Part shown: one piece after another, positions 19,432-31,298 of the stretch
How the letters are laid out: each line of letters starts with the position of its first letter
How positions within the stretch are numbered: position 1 is the first letter of the stretch
DNA from: Fulvia fulva
Lineage: Eukaryota; Ascomycota; Dothideomycetes; Mycosphaerellales; Mycosphaerellaceae
Reading direction: 5' to 3'
NCBI RefSeq assembly: GCF_020509005.1
Contig: NC_063013.1
Coordinates: 6,696,001 to 6,760,000 of the forward strand
Length of the DNA stretch: 64,000 nucleotides
Notes under the pieces: generated by a model
The model's input: the letters and a program-made list of their open reading frames with translations, nothing else
Told to the model about the DNA's origin: nothing
Databases searched by the model: none
Made by a program: the position numbers and the translations under genes

Positions 19432-20897
19432 CGCACGGGTCTGGGTTGGCTTGGTGGTGGGTTGGTGGTGCTGTATTGTGATGGCTGTACCTGGTGGTGT
19501 TGGAGTCTATGTGATCTGAACGTATGAACAGTACTTGATACTGGGAATTCGATGAAGAGAAAACTGTGAAGACGATGTGGAATATTTATTGGCGCCCCAG
19601 CAGTCCTCATTGATGACTGCAGTCTCGACATGTCCTCAAAACTGCTGACAGCAGGTCGACTGTTTCGATGTAGCGACCGTATGAGAGAGCTGTGAGTACA
19701 TCGTGTGGACCTCTCCGGAGGCTTTGCTTGGTCCTATGTTTCAACAAAAGTCACTCGTCCTCAAATGCAAAGACCATTTTGGATCCAGTGAGGTCGCGGG
19801 TGATGATTCGTGTGGGAGGCATGGCCAGTATTTTGCGGCGGCGATCAGCTAAGGATACCATATTTGCGGAGCCCTGGAGCGTTCGATATGAGCGGGTAGT
19901 GCCGTGGAAGTAGTCTGCACTGGAAGTCAAGCCGGTCGTACTCGCTCATGTTTTCAATGGATTCTTGTGTTGCGGTCATCTTGCTAAGCCGTAGGCAAGT
20001 GGGTCTTCTTCTACCAGGGCGTGTTGCGATGCTTCCTAGCTATGCATGGTGGTGATTCTGTCAGTAGTAGCAGTGAAGTCTTGGCATTACTGCTGGCTGT
20101 ATACAATGATTGCCTTTCACTTGTTGACCTTCTGCGACTTTCACCATCTCGACGGCTGGCATATGAGGCATCTCTTAGCCATTCGTCCAGATTGCACCAT
20201 ATCAGCAGGAGGTGAAGTCGCAACGGGGCCGTAGAGTTTCGGGGCCGGGTGTGTATCTGCAGGCCAAAGTCACCTGGTGCCCATATGACGTGTCTCAGCT
20301 TGAAAGATCAACACTCGTGCATGTCGCCAGAGCTATAACACGTTGTTTGGTGAGGTGGCACGGTGGATTGCATGTGATGAGGAGACACGGGAGGAGGTTG
20401 CTGCCGTAGCTCTCAGCGGAGCGGAAGTCATCGGCAGTCTAGGCCGGATGAGGCGCAAACACGAGGATCCGAACGCGCTCTTGATTGCACAACTTCCACA
20501 CTTTCTCCTCCGTGACGATGCGCTGAACAGTAAGCGACCTCCAAAAGCCTCAGCTCCTTTACATTACTCTCCTTTGCATACACTGTGGCCTTGTCACTTC
20601 TCACGCGATTCATTCTAATCTGGACGATACGCCTTGTATCGAAGAATCACCACTTTTGCTGTACAGCTGCTGCTTGCGATAAGGGTTACGGACGAGATTC
20701 GACAGTACGGCCGAAGAGTCGTAGGTGATCACGACTGCTGAGAGACTGTGGGACAGCGTGATACTGTCAACAAGCATCAACACGCAGCCTGGTGTCAAAG
20801 CTCAGCAACAGCAACATCTTTCCCAGGCAGCCTCAACAGTTCGGTAGCGCCGCCAACAAACGAACAGAGCAGAAACACCCAAGGGAGAATCGACAGT
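19432..20897. other. intergenic region between Myb-like B and PIS1
   Basis: The two flanking genes are divergent, so this stretch should contain both promoters. ORFs of up to 95 codons exist on each strand but overlap and show no domain. Confidence 0.45.
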
Positions 20898-21921
20898 ATG
20901 GTACAAGACGTGGTTGAAGAGCCACGGCTCAGGCAGGCGAATGGACACGCCAACGGCAGACCTCTCAATGGCAAGCCGCGAGGACCAGAGATTCAGGAGA
21001 GCGATGAGACGGATGAGAACATCTTCCTCTTCGTGCCAAACCTGATTGGTGAGTACAACATACTATAAACACAAGTGCGCAGTTCAACACTGACACAATG
21101 ATCCTCAGGCTACTCTCGTATCGTCCTGGCCCTCGCCTCGTTGTACTTCATGCCTCTGCACCCACGACGATGCAGCTTTCTCTACTCCATTTCCTGCCTG
21201 CTCGACGCAGCAGATGGCATCGCGGCGAGGAAGTATGAGCAGAGCACAAGATTCGGAGCCGTATTGGACATGGTCACAGATCGATGCACGACCACTTGCT
21301 TGCTGGTCTTCCTTGCGACAGCGAAGCCCGCCTACAGCATGATCTTCCAGGGTCTGATCTCCCTGGATCTGGCCAGTCACTACATGCACATGTACGCAAC
21401 TTTGGTCATGGGTGGACAGACTCAAAGCCACAAGAACGTGGATGCGAAGAGAAGCTACATCATGAACCTATACTACACCAACAAGGTAAGGCGGCAGAAC
21501 AAGTTTCGAGTCGTGATCTCTAGCTGACAACATCCCATAGGCGGTCCTCTTCATCGCCTGTGCCCTGAATGAACTCTTCTTTATCGCCCTCTACCTCCTC
21601 TGCTTCAGCTCCCCGATCATCACCCCAGCGCTCATTCAACCACAATCACCAGCAAACCCAATCTCCCCCGAGCCATCCCTCCTCTTCCCAAGCCCATTCA
21701 GCGCAGGAGCTATGGAACTGGCACGAGCGAACAAGATGGACAGCACAGTGCCATGGGTTCTCACAATCGCCAGCGCTCCGGTCATGCTCTTCAAACAATG
21801 GGTGAATATCATCCAGCTCGTGAAAGCCAGTAAGTGGCTCGCCGAGGGTGACAGGAAGGATAGGAAGAAGCTGGGTCTGCCCAGGAAGAGAGGTGGAGCG
21901 AAGGGCAAGAAGGCCTTGTAA
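20898..21921 (+). CDS. PIS1: CDP-diacylglycerol-inositol 3-phosphatidyltransferase (PI synthase)
   Basis: The enzyme condenses CDP-diacylglycerol with myo-inositol to phosphatidylinositol in the ER membrane. Exons are 20898-21048, 21109-21485 and 21541-21921, with gtgagt and gtaagg donors and phases 1 and 0, giving 302 aa. The CDP-alcohol phosphotransferase signature is complete: DAADGIAAR, eight residues, then GAVLDMVTD, which places all the Asp residues. About four membrane spans occur, including YSRIVLALASLYFM and AVLFIACALNELFFIALYLL. The C-terminus is basic (KKLGLPRKRGGAKGKK), as in other fungal Pis1 proteins. An upstream in-frame ATG exists, but the ATG at 20898 gives the normal short cytosolic N-terminus. 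In yeast the gene is essential. Confidence 0.94.
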
Positions 21922-22864
21922 TAGTTCTTGAACGAAAGTTGGAGTCGGACTCAGAATTTGGTCACACTCGCTGCCAGGGACTGGGCGGCAGATCGTGTTT
22001 AGCGAGGCGTTCAGGCTCATGGGCACGTCTGGTATAGATAGCTCCTTCCTGGCTTGTAGATGTTAAGCTTGATGGTCTTGTTGGTACTCTTCGTCCTGCC
22101 ATCGATGTGGTCAGACCCGTCGGTGGTGGCACATCTGAACTCAGAACAGTCAATGACTGCCTGCTCTCGTGTTGTGCTTGGGGGCGAAGGCTGCTCCAGT
22201 CAGTGATGAGATGTCCAGACCATCGAAGGTGATGCCAGGTCGTCGACATTTCAACCATGGCTTTGAGTGAGAAGGTGCGGTAGCACCTGTATGCTTTTGT
22301 ATTGTCAACCTGCACAATGCTCATTCCACGAAGCCCAAAGCAGAGAGACGGCGATTTCTCGAATTAGAGATGGCAGAGGTACACAATGAGGACTGTGGCT
22401 TTATTGCAACACCACAAAGTATATCTACTGGCCTTTGTAGAACTCCATGAACCAGGTTGATCGCGTTGCTGTTGTCCCATAGGTTTTTTGGTCGTAGCCT
22501 AAGAGCACTAGATGCCTGAGGCAGTAAGCTTTCACATGCCAAACTTCGCCGGCGAATATCCGGGGATGAGAGAAAGGAAGTAGGCATACGACACGGGTAT
22601 CTACGAGCCAAATATCGAGACTGGATGATCATGGAGCTGGCTACAATGGGTGCGAAGTTGGATATCTGTCCCTGCAGGATTGCTTCGATGATGGCATGCT
22701 GTTTCCCGCCATCGGGATGAACAGGTGGATGTAGTATTACGCGGTCCACTCGATACGCTGGTGCAATGGTGGCTTGACTTTATCATCCGCCTTTGCGTGA
22801 CCTTCCCGCACTCGACCTGTGATTCTGTAGCTTGCCATCTGATGTTGTCTGCAAGATGTCCGCC
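21922..22864. other. intergenic region, one uncertain ORF
   Basis: A minus-strand frame at 22321-22749 stays open for 142 codons but starts at GTG and has no recognised domain. Nothing else is supported. PIS1 and the following gene are convergent here. Confidence 0.35.
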
Positions 22865-23511
22865 TTACTGTTTGTTCACTGAGTTGTAGGTACCCCCAGT
22901 CGCTGCCTCAAACTTACGTACGCCATCTTGGCGGAAGACATTGCCACTCCACTTCTTGTTGAGAAGGTCGCAAGTCATCGGCAAGAGCCTCTCGTATGCT
23001 TGACGATGTGTTGGTGCATCAGGTCCGGCGAGCAGGAGGTAAACAGAATTCCCCAACTCGTAGAGGACACGAGCGGAGACGGTGGTGCCGGTACCGATAA
23101 CGATGAGATGAAGCTTGAGAGTCTCTCTGGAGTCGTAGCGCCGCTGGCGGTCCTCGATCATCAGGATGCGCCACAAGATGGTGCTGTTGACTGTGAGGAC
23201 TTGTCAGCGCATATCATTATCGATATGTTCTGTTGGGCTAACATACCCAGTATCTGCTCCCTAAGGACTGAATCACTGAGACGATCCGGGTCTGGTGGCT
23301 TGCTGGCTGAGACGACGTAATTTCCGATCTTGTCCATAGAGTCCTTGACGGCAGTGACGACTTGCTCACCCACGCTGGCGAGGTTGATGGTGAGTTGCGC
23401 GGTTGGTGCTGCCATGTCGCCGGCGGAGAAGGTCTTCGCCTCCGGGCTGTGAGAAACACAGTGAGTAGGCTGGGAGGGAGACGAATGGGACGGGCGCCGG
23501 ACTTACTTCAT
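22865..23511 (-). CDS. unknown protein, tandem paralogue 1
   Basis: Exons are 23511-23507, 23446-23247 and 23190-22865, giving 176 aa. The first exon is only ATGAA, followed by gtaagt. A downstream ATG at 23415 would give 164 aa. The protein has a short N-terminal region, the motif SVLREQIL just before the second intron, and a C-terminal module. That module has alternating strands and helices (LHLIVIGTGTTVSARVLYEL, GNSVYLLLAGPDAP, YERLLPMTCDLLNKKW). I do not recognise the family. It is clearly related to the next gene upstream: EQIL followed by an intron at the same position, NSTILW versus NCTTLW, and GTYNSV versus GTYYAE at the end. Confidence 0.68.
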
Positions 23512-23917
23512 GGGTGGAGGTGAGTTGGTGCGCTGGAGAGAAGCTCAGCTGCGGGCTAAGAATTGCAGAAATGTATTTGTGCGGAAGCGCAAACGGAGAA
23601 GCGTACGGACTGACGGGAGCGGCCGGCGTTTGGCATGTGAAGGCTGCTTGTCGCCCGAACATTCGTGACAAACAGGATGAATTACCCATGACGCAGAGAC
23701 CGCCAAATGATCAGACAGTGCATCTTATGGAAACATGGTCGGATTTCAGGCGCTGTTGTAGCTCAAAGACTGTGGTGAAGCAAGCCGCCTGGCTCCCAGC
23801 TAGCGATAACCAGGAACGTGCTGCTTTGGTAAGATACCGCTCTTTTCGCTCATGTACCTGAGAGAGGCTCTCTGGGACCGAATACCCTGTTGCATTGCAT
23901 GGTCATCGCTCCTACTC
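23512..23917. other. intergenic region between tandem paralogues
   Basis: This short spacer lies between two co-oriented related genes and should hold the promoter of paralogue 1. No other feature is seen. Confidence 0.5.
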
Positions 23918-24340
23918 CTACTCCGCATAGTACGTCCCGCCACTGCCTCCCTTCTTGACCTTCAGGTGGGCCTCGTAGTACACGTGCTTCTTCCAGTAAT
24001 TAGCGAGGATGTCGCTGGTCATAGCCAGAAGCTTCTCGCAAGCCCGGCGTTGGTTGGTAGCCTCCGGGCCGTTCATCATGACATAGAATCCATTTCCGTT
24101 GTCGTACACTACGCTGGCAAAGATGTTGGCACTGCCGCCGATGGTGTTGATAGTGAGTTCTGGGTGGTCGTCTTCTTTTTCGTCATCGGAGGAGGTTGGG
24201 TGGAAGATTGGCCAAAGTGTGGTGCAGTTGGCTATGACATGGATCAGTTCTTCAGCGATCGTACTCATCGCGCTTGCAAGTCACGTACCAAGGATCTGCT
24301 CCTTGACCTCTGCCATGCTTAAGCGGTCTTGATCTGCCAT
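23918..24340 (-). CDS. unknown protein, tandem paralogue 2
   Basis: Exons are 24340-24289 and 24231-23918, giving 121 aa. It begins MADQDRLSMAEVKEQIL, then an intron (gtacgt...catag), then ANCTTLWPIFHP. The C-terminal module LTINTIGGSANIFASVVYDN, GFYVMMNGPEATNQRRACEK and LLAMTSDILANYW matches that of its neighbour segment by segment. Upstream of the ATG the frame stays open (SPKTTPSLCD) back to an acceptor. That arrangement resembles the NPEAKTFSAGD start of paralogue 1, but the matching tiny first exon has no ATG here. Translation therefore probably begins at 24340. Function unknown. Confidence 0.62.
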
Positions 24341-25401
24341 ATCGCACAGAGAGGGAGTCGTCTTGGGGCTCTGAGTATGAGATCAGTTGGTTGATTGAGA
24401 GATTGGCGCCGCGACGAACTTACATTTAAGCAGGCAGCTGAAGCTTGTCTCAGGACAAGATGTCCCGGAGCTGGGATGCGAAAATCATGCTGCGCTTATG
24501 AGCAAGCAGAAAAGCGCACAGACGTACTGGAGCGGCCCGCTGCATCGCATGTGAAAGCTGCAATCTCCATGGATGGGTAACATTGTTTTCTAGAACTTTT
24601 CAACATCATGTCTCATGCACCTATGTAGAAGTAACACTCAAAGTCTGCCGTCCCCTTCATGCTGTACGCCACAGCTTTTCATTGATCGTAGATGGCTCAC
24701 GCAAGGTCGTCGCATCGTGCCCGTGCACGAGGACTACGACATACGTAGGTGCCTTCCCATGGAACATCGAGGCGTACGTCTTGTTGTCTTGCTTGCCGTC
24801 TGAGACAAGTCTCAGTCCTCAGCATGGACGCTCCTCTTCGATGTCTAGTGATGTGAAGTAACTGTAGGAGCATCAGTATGAATATCGTCTATGGGTTGAG
24901 CGACAGAAGGGCCCCGTCAGCTGATGGTGGGTCAGTGTTTCACATCCAAGCAACTCCTTGAAGGTCTGCAACAAGAGACTGTGACATTGAATACCCTTAG
25001 ATGAGGCAAATGGTGAACAATGAAAGGCAGATTCATTGACGAGTGTCTTCAACGCCCCATGAAGCTAATGCGTCACCATTTTCGCTTGTGCCATGGTCAT
25101 GAGATATGCTTCGGCCAATCTGAGGCGTGAGCGATGTGAGTGCATGGTCGAAGCAACCGAGCACTGAGATACTATGTTCAAGTTCTGCTTTGAATGCAAT
25201 GTCTCATTACTAGACAGCAAAGTCGTATCTACACCATTACATCTAAAAGGAGTGGTCTCGTTAAAGTCGTGATCGTCAGATCGTGAATGATGAAGTCGTC
25301 CGCCAGCAAGCCCGTAGTGGCAGCCCTTTATGCTTTCAAATGCAGTAAACTCCCATATGCTCTCATATCATTTCCCCTCCATTATGCCATCGGCAAATCA
25401 T
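24341..25401. other. intergenic region
   Basis: No supportable gene. It should contain the promoter of paralogue 2 and the 3' UTR of the secreted repeat protein. Short ORFs are present on the plus strand only as fragments. Confidence 0.45.
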
Positions 25402-26449
25402 CTAGTATTGCTTGTGCTCATACTCCTTTCCAGCAGCGTCGTATTTGCCGTAGCTACCGTACTTCCCGTAGCCGGCTGGGAGGTGCTCACCGGCGCCCTC
25501 GTACTTGCCGTAGTTGGCGTACTTCCCTGGCTCATGCTTTGGCTGTTCCTTTGGCTTTTCTGGTTCGTGTTTTGGCTGCTCCTTTGGCTTTTCGGGCTCA
25601 TGCTTTGGCTCCTCCTTGGGCTTTTGTGGGTAATTGCATGGCTTCTCGACGACCTTTGTCTCTGTGGCGACCTTGGTCTCTGTGACGGTCTTGGCTGGGG
25701 GCGGATGCTCTGTGACTGTGACCGTCTTCTCTGGGTGGCCGTATTCCTTCTTCTCGGTGACCGTGATGGTCTCCTTTGGTGGACAATATGGATGAGGGCA
25801 TTCCTTCTCCTTGGTGGCCGTGACAGTGACTGTTTCCTTTGGCTTGTCGGGACAATACTTGTCTGGGCAGTGCTCCTTCACTGTAACGGTAGTCGGGACC
25901 GTCTTTGTTTCTGTCTTAGCTGGCGGGCTAAAGAGGCAGAAGTATCAGCATTGATCGTGGTGAGAGCATGAAAGCCATCGTTCGCCAGCATCGACCGCCG
26001 CTTGCCTCACACAAGCAACAACACTCTTCGCAACGTCAAAGAACTCCAGCGAATCTGAGGATCGTGCGTTGCTCTAGCAAGGTGAAGCGGTCGTCGAGGT
26101 TGGCTAAAAGGCTCGGAAAGATGCTTACCAATATTTCTCAGGGCAGTGCTCCTTTTGGGTGATCGTAGCCGTGTGGTATTGGGTAGTCGGCTTGTACTCC
26201 GTAGTTGTCTTGATCTCGTGCTTCGTTACATAGACTGGCTCTGGCTTGGGGCAGTCTACCGGACAGGAGTGTCAGCCATGCTCGATAAGTCGACGAAGCT
26301 TCATCAGCGATATTGTGTCATCACTTACACTTCTCAGGTGGGCAGACTGGGCACTCCTGCTTTGGGCAGTTGTCGCCGTACTGTGGTGGAGTGTTTGGCA
26401 GAGCAAGGGCAGCACCCACAAGGGCGGCAGCGGCAAAGAAGTACTTCAT
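25402..26449 (-). CDS. secreted Thr/Lys/Pro-rich protein with tandem repeats
   Basis: Exons are 26449-26329, 26255-26129 and 25927-25402, with gtaagt/gtaagc donors and introns of 73 and 201 bp, giving 257 aa. Residues 1-17 (MKYFFAAAALVGAALAL) form a signal peptide. The mature protein has repeated Cys-Pro modules (CPKQECPVCPPEK, HCPEKYC, HCPDKYCPDK, ECPHPYCPPK). Between them lie TVTVTE-type Thr/Val tracts that could be beta-strand or O-glycosylated. Then come three copies of an EKPKEQPKHEP-like unit and a Gly/Tyr/Lys-rich tail (YGKYGSYGKYDAAGKEYEH). No GPI signal is evident. It looks like a cell-wall or surface-adhesion protein. This is an inference from composition. Confidence 0.82.
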
Positions 26450-29393
26450 TCTGACTGACGATGTATGAGCGAATGGAGATAGCGAGTGTAGGACAATTGA
26501 ACGCCTGTGTTGATGTTGATGCTGATGAGAATTGTCACTTTGCTGGCCTGACAGGATAGCTATATACCTACGTGACGATCATCGGAGCATGGACGGCCAG
26601 TGGACCTCTTCGACAGCTCCGCTACCGTATTGAAGCTGAGAATAACTCCCCGTGGAACCCAACCTCAAGTCCCGTGTGAAGGACTTCATCATGCATTGAC
26701 AATCGTAAAACATATGCATAAGCCCTTGGCGATATGTCCTGTTGCAATACACTTTTAGCCGTTAGGTCGTCTTACCAGGGCAACAAGCAGCTTATGGCGT
26801 ATGTGGATCCATACTGCATAGAGGTCCTGAGGCCGTAGTGGTTCGTGGTTGGGCATTCAGCTACACACGAGGGCACGTTGCGGCGTCCTTGGCGATGCAG
26901 CCAGTATCCTTCAATAGTGCAGGAAAAGCTTGAGTCGGACGATGGCCGCAAGACTTGTCGATCTTTCCGTTGTGGCAGTCGAAGTGTTTGAAGTCGATCC
27001 ATACGGCGACTTTGAGATCCTCTCCATGGCAACATTCTCACTGACAAGCGATTGGCCTTTGATCCCTATGTGCGGGTATAATTTGAAGCCTGCTGGTATA
27101 GTTGCTCCGCTGTCATCTTGTAGTACCGAAGGTTTATCGATTATGCACACACCTAAGCGTCATGTTCCTGCAGCATGTAGTGGGTGGCAAAGCAGTAACT
27201 CTTCATCGTGCTAGAAGGAATACAGAAAGAGGGGCAATAAACACGAGAAGGACGAAGTGCTGTAAACTTCAAGCTAGTCGTGGAAAGCGCCCGATTCGCT
27301 GTCAGCGTGCATGAAGGAACTTGAAATAGGCTGCAGGGATGTACTCTGCAGTCAAGACCGACGACGTCTTCCATCTTCCGGTAGCTGGCGTACATTGTTC
27401 TTCGCGTGGAGGTCTGAAGAATGTTGACCTAGATCGAGCTTGTAACGTGCGGCATAGAAGAAGTGCGGTACAGCTTCGACGGCAAGACGCCGAGAGGGAA
27501 ACACGAGCGTGCCGCTGCAGAGTATCGTGTTGTTCGTGTTGTCAGTGCATAGCCAAGACACTCGCGAATCCATCAGTCATTAGGTTGCTCGAGTCGGTGT
27601 TGGAAGTCAATCTGAAGATGTGCTGGCGTGCAAAGCTGTGAGGACAGTAATGATCAGCGCAGATCAGCATCGCAATTCTTCAATTGTAGTTTCGCTTTTC
27701 CATATCCATGTTCTGGAGTGTCTTTTTTCTTCAGCTATTTTCAGAGACGGGTGTGGCGTTGTTGCAGCGCTAGAGCAAGTGACGTCGTGTCGTGTCGCGT
27801 GGACGCAAGACATCTGGGCCAAGCTCTCTCTTGGCAAGCCTGGCCGTTAAAGGTGTTCGTTGGCCGTCGACAAGCCGTTTGATTCAGGCTGCACGCCTAA
27901 GAGCTTGGATCTGAAGCTCAAGGTACTGGTCATATCAAGGCAACGTAGGCGAGCTTCTCCGTAGGGCTGCTTTGTCGAGCGGCAGGCCGCTCTTGGCTCT
28001 ATCCGCCATTCCCGGGTTCCGAGTGTAGGATTGTATGGCCGCAGACCTTAGCATCGGCCAGGTCTCTGAACGTTGGCAGGATGTATGTAGTACTTTTGTT
28101 CCTTGCGGCACAGCGAGCTCTGCTTACTGCCTTTGGCGACTCTATCAGTGATAAGATTGACATAATAAGAATGCATGATAATTGCTGAGCTGTGCCGGTA
28201 GCTCCTTCGCTATAGTGCTGAGAGCTTGGCATTGCCATTTCCGGAATCCATATCGTCAGGTGGATGTGTTAGCTGCATGTGCGGCACAGCGTCCATGGTA
28301 TGGTAGGAGTAGTACACGCCTTGCATCGCTCGATACGATGTGAACCATAGACACGGTTTGTGACTTGAGCCTGAGCTCTCAAGAGTGGTGCTAAGCTGCT
28401 CGTAACTGAGCCCATGATCAGGATCGAGTTCCGTGAACGTCTTTCGCCAGGATGTTGCTCTGCTCCAAGCCTAGCAAAGCTGAGGCCGCGGAGATGGAAG
28501 CCGTGGGCGAGGGCCACACACGAAGGTGCTGACCATCGAAGCACGGCGGCTCAGACCGTGTTCCTCCTCGCCGATTCAACATGGCACCCCGACCGCTGTC
28601 AAGAGTCATGTTCATGCCGGCACAGGATTGACACTTAAGCGATGGCTTCGTCAGCAGTGATCGAAGAAACGGCGTTGCTCGCTGGTCGTGTCCGTCTCCA
28701 TGGGCTGTTGGCAAGATTGATTGCTACTCGGTGACAGCGACAGCCAGTATCTGCGATCCAGATCCTAGGGTAATTTGACCATGCGCGAGCACCTCGCGCA
28801 GGTCACCATGCTCCACGCATTGATGTAGCGCGCCAGCAGGTTCAAGCAACGCGATTCACGGCGAAGACGTCAACGCGCTCGGCGGCCATGAACCTGGTCC
28901 ATACTTGCTCGGTGCTGTTGCTGAGCAGGACTGACTTCCGGATGCCAAGTGACCCGTACTGCCCAATGCACAACAGCATCTCTAGGAATCGTTGGTGTTG
29001 CCGTGTTGCTGATGCTCATGCCATCCTCGCCGCTCCTCGGAAGTCTTCGAACACACAGTGCTCATCTTCCACGTGGCGCCGGGTTGTCCAAGATTCAATG
29101 ATTCCATCTTTGCACACCAGAATGGAGTTCCAGGACTCAGTCGTATAGCGCAGCTCTCACGACAACATCAAGAAGCTTGTCGTGCGGTGTGAGGTGCGGT
29201 CAAGTATTGTTTTGTCAAAGTCAAGATCCGGGTCCCCACAACAGGACGCGTAATGCTGCGCGTAAAGCACGCCCATCATTGCAACTTCCGGCCGTGCCAC
29301 AACTGATAAGAGCACGGCGATAACGATGAGATACGGACAATGGCGTGGGAATCGGGTACTGTTTGCCCAAGACACTCTACCTAAATGATGCTG
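26450..29393. other. gene-poor 2.9-kb stretch
   Basis: No gene is supported. A small Cys-rich open frame on the minus strand, about 27037 to 26861, reads WIDFKHFDCHNGKIDKSCGH and ends CIAKDAATCPRV before TAG. Its upstream end meets a TGA and lacks a clear start. It may be a remnant of a small secreted protein. The rest has only short overlapping ORFs. Confidence 0.4.
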
Positions 29394-31298
29394 CTACCGC
29401 CCAAAGCTGAACCATCCCTTTTTCTGCGGCTGCTGAGGAGCATTCTCTTCAACACCGTTCACTTGCGGCTGAGGCTTTTCTACCACTGCCGCTGCTGCTC
29501 TGCCTGGGTAGTCGATGTAGTTGAAAGCCACGTCGAGGAACAGCGGCTTCACTGGGACTGGCTCGATCTTGGGTGGATATGTCACCAGATTTGTAAGGTC
29601 GACTTGTGTACCCGGTGTTGGGTAGTCGTTCAGCTTCTGCACGAGAGGCGCTGCAGAAATCATGTTCTTCTCAGCAGCCTTCGCAGAGTTGGCTTCGAGT
29701 GTTCGCATCTCCACGATGGCGTGCATTCGAGAGGTTAGCGACTCGAGGTGAGCCCTGAGCTTTTCGGATGTTGCTGGCTGGATGTCGAGCGTTGGTGGGG
29801 AATTTGCATCGCTTGTTGACGTTGAGGCAGGCAGCGGCTGGGACACAAGTTCCAGCGCCCGTTTCAGTAATGCAAGCGCATTCAGGTGGTTGCCGAGTAG
29901 GCTATGCGAGTATGAGATGTTCAGGCACTTCAACGCGCGGAAGTAGTTGGCCTTGCCATCGAGCTCCTGGACGAACTTTTCGTCACGCATGGCTCCACGA
30001 AGGTCTTTCACAGAGTTGATGCTTTGTATCGTGGCGTCGTACAGGACGTTCCTTTCCTTCAACCGCCCAAGCTGTCGTCCCCTGGGTTCTTCCTTCTCTG
30101 GCTGCTCGGCGCCATCCTTTCGCGAACGTTTCGACTTCTGCTTCTCAGGCTGGAAGGTGATGCCATCATCCTCACCAATAAGGATACGGTTGCGACCGAC
30201 TCGCCAGGACACAAGATCGTGGTTGACGGAAAGGCTCGTCACGCGAAGATCTTGCATGCGCGGGTCGCCTTCATCTACACGCTCTTTCTCGAGTTCATCC
30301 GTAGCCCGTTTGGTCGCGTCTGCCGCATCTTGTGATGCGATCAGAACATCGTCGTACGCAGCGGCTTTGTCACGCGAGGCCGCACTCGCATCTGATTGAA
30401 GGTATGCCCGTAGTTTCGCTTTGGCAGCGGTCACATTCGCAAGGGCCTGGCCTATCGATGCATCGACGATATTTGCCTTGCGACCTCTCCATGTCACGCT
30501 GTTCGGAATCTCTTGCGGTGCTGCCTCTTTCTCGGCTTCAGTCTTCGGCACAGGCTTGTCCTTGAGCGCGTACGGATCGAGCTTCCCAACCGCCTGTACA
30601 AGTGCTTGGTCGTCCTTTGGGAAGTATCGCTTCGCTACGGTCGGGATCGCGATCGTACGTGACAGCTGTGCTTGGTATGCAGCGTAGCGTATGGTTGGGT
30701 CCACGGTGTTCGCCAGAATCTCCCTGTACACCTCCTTCTTCTCCTTCTCAAGCAGTGCAGCATAGATGACACGGGATTGAGCGTAGTGTCTCAAGCACGG
30801 CTGCCATCTCTGCTCACTCGCCTGGCCGTCACCCGATCGCTGTCCTTCCGACTGCTTCTCGAACTCCTCCGATCCTGCCAGCGAGGACTGGTACGCCCTA
30901 GCCTCAAGCACATCCTGCTCGTTCGCCTTAGAAGAGCTCTCCTGTAGTGTTTTCACAAGATCGTGTGCAGTCTTCGCAGCTTTGCTCAGCCGAGAAATGA
31001 TATGGCTCCGTGTGGATCCGGTTATGCCCGCATTGTCCTCGGTATGGCTGGTCTTGATGTGCATTGCATGTGCCCACGCTCGCTCAGATGTGAGCAGTAG
31101 CAGATGGGCGAACTCATGGTTGCTGCCGACGTCTTCCGCTGTGACTGGCTTCTTGCTGAACTTTTCCCTCTTGGCTGTCGCTCTTCCCAAGCGCTTTCGT
31201 GTTGCTAGCAGCTGCCGCGAAAGCTGTGCGCGGTATGAGTTGTAGTCGCCGATGAGGAGCGCCTCACGGTGGGTGGCGACGAAGTTGGTGATATCCAT
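29394..31298 (-). CDS. SRP68: signal recognition particle subunit SRP68
   Basis: SRP68 forms a heterodimer with SRP72 on the 7S RNA and is part of co-translational targeting to the ER. The intronless protein is 634 aa from the ATG at 31298 (MDITNFVATHREALLIGDYN). A longer open frame to 31373 starts at GTG and is probably not used. The N-terminal half has the RNA-binding helical domain (YNSYRAQLSRQLLATRKRLG, HIKTSH, SRLSKAAKTA). The middle has TPR-like helices (YFRALKCLNISYSHSLLGNH), and the C-terminus includes the stretch around PLFLDVAFNYIDYPGRA that in orthologues binds SRP72. The protein is basic overall. Ends with GWFSFGR. Confidence 0.93.
   Translation of the reverse strand: MDITNFVATHREALLIGDYNSYRAQLSRQLLATRKRLGRATAKREKFSKKPVTAEDVGSNHEFAHLLLLTSERAWAHAMHIKTSHTEDNAGITGSTRSHIISRLSKAAKTAHDLVKTLQESSSKANEQDVLEARAYQSSLAGSEEFEKQSEGQRSGDGQASEQRWQPCLRHYAQSRVIYAALLEKEKKEVYREILANTVDPTIRYAAYQAQLSRTIAIPTVAKRYFPKDDQALVQAVGKLDPYALKDKPVPKTEAEKEAAPQEIPNSVTWRGRKANIVDASIGQALANVTAAKAKLRAYLQSDASAASRDKAAAYDDVLIASQDAADATKRATDELEKERVDEGDPRMQDLRVTSLSVNHDLVSWRVGRNRILIGEDDGITFQPEKQKSKRSRKDGAEQPEKEEPRGRQLGRLKERNVLYDATIQSINSVKDLRGAMRDEKFVQELDGKANYFRALKCLNISYSHSLLGNHLNALALLKRALELVSQPLPASTSTSDANSPPTLDIQPATSEKLRAHLESLTSRMHAIVEMRTLEANSAKAAEKNMISAAPLVQKLNDYPTPGTQVDLTNLVTYPPKIEPVPVKPLFLDVAFNYIDYPGRAAAAVVEKPQPQVNGVEENAPQQPQKKGWFSFGR

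Noticed and set aside
22321..22749. 142-codon minus-strand frame
   Set aside because: It starts at GTG, with no domain and no supported exons. It may be a chance ORF.
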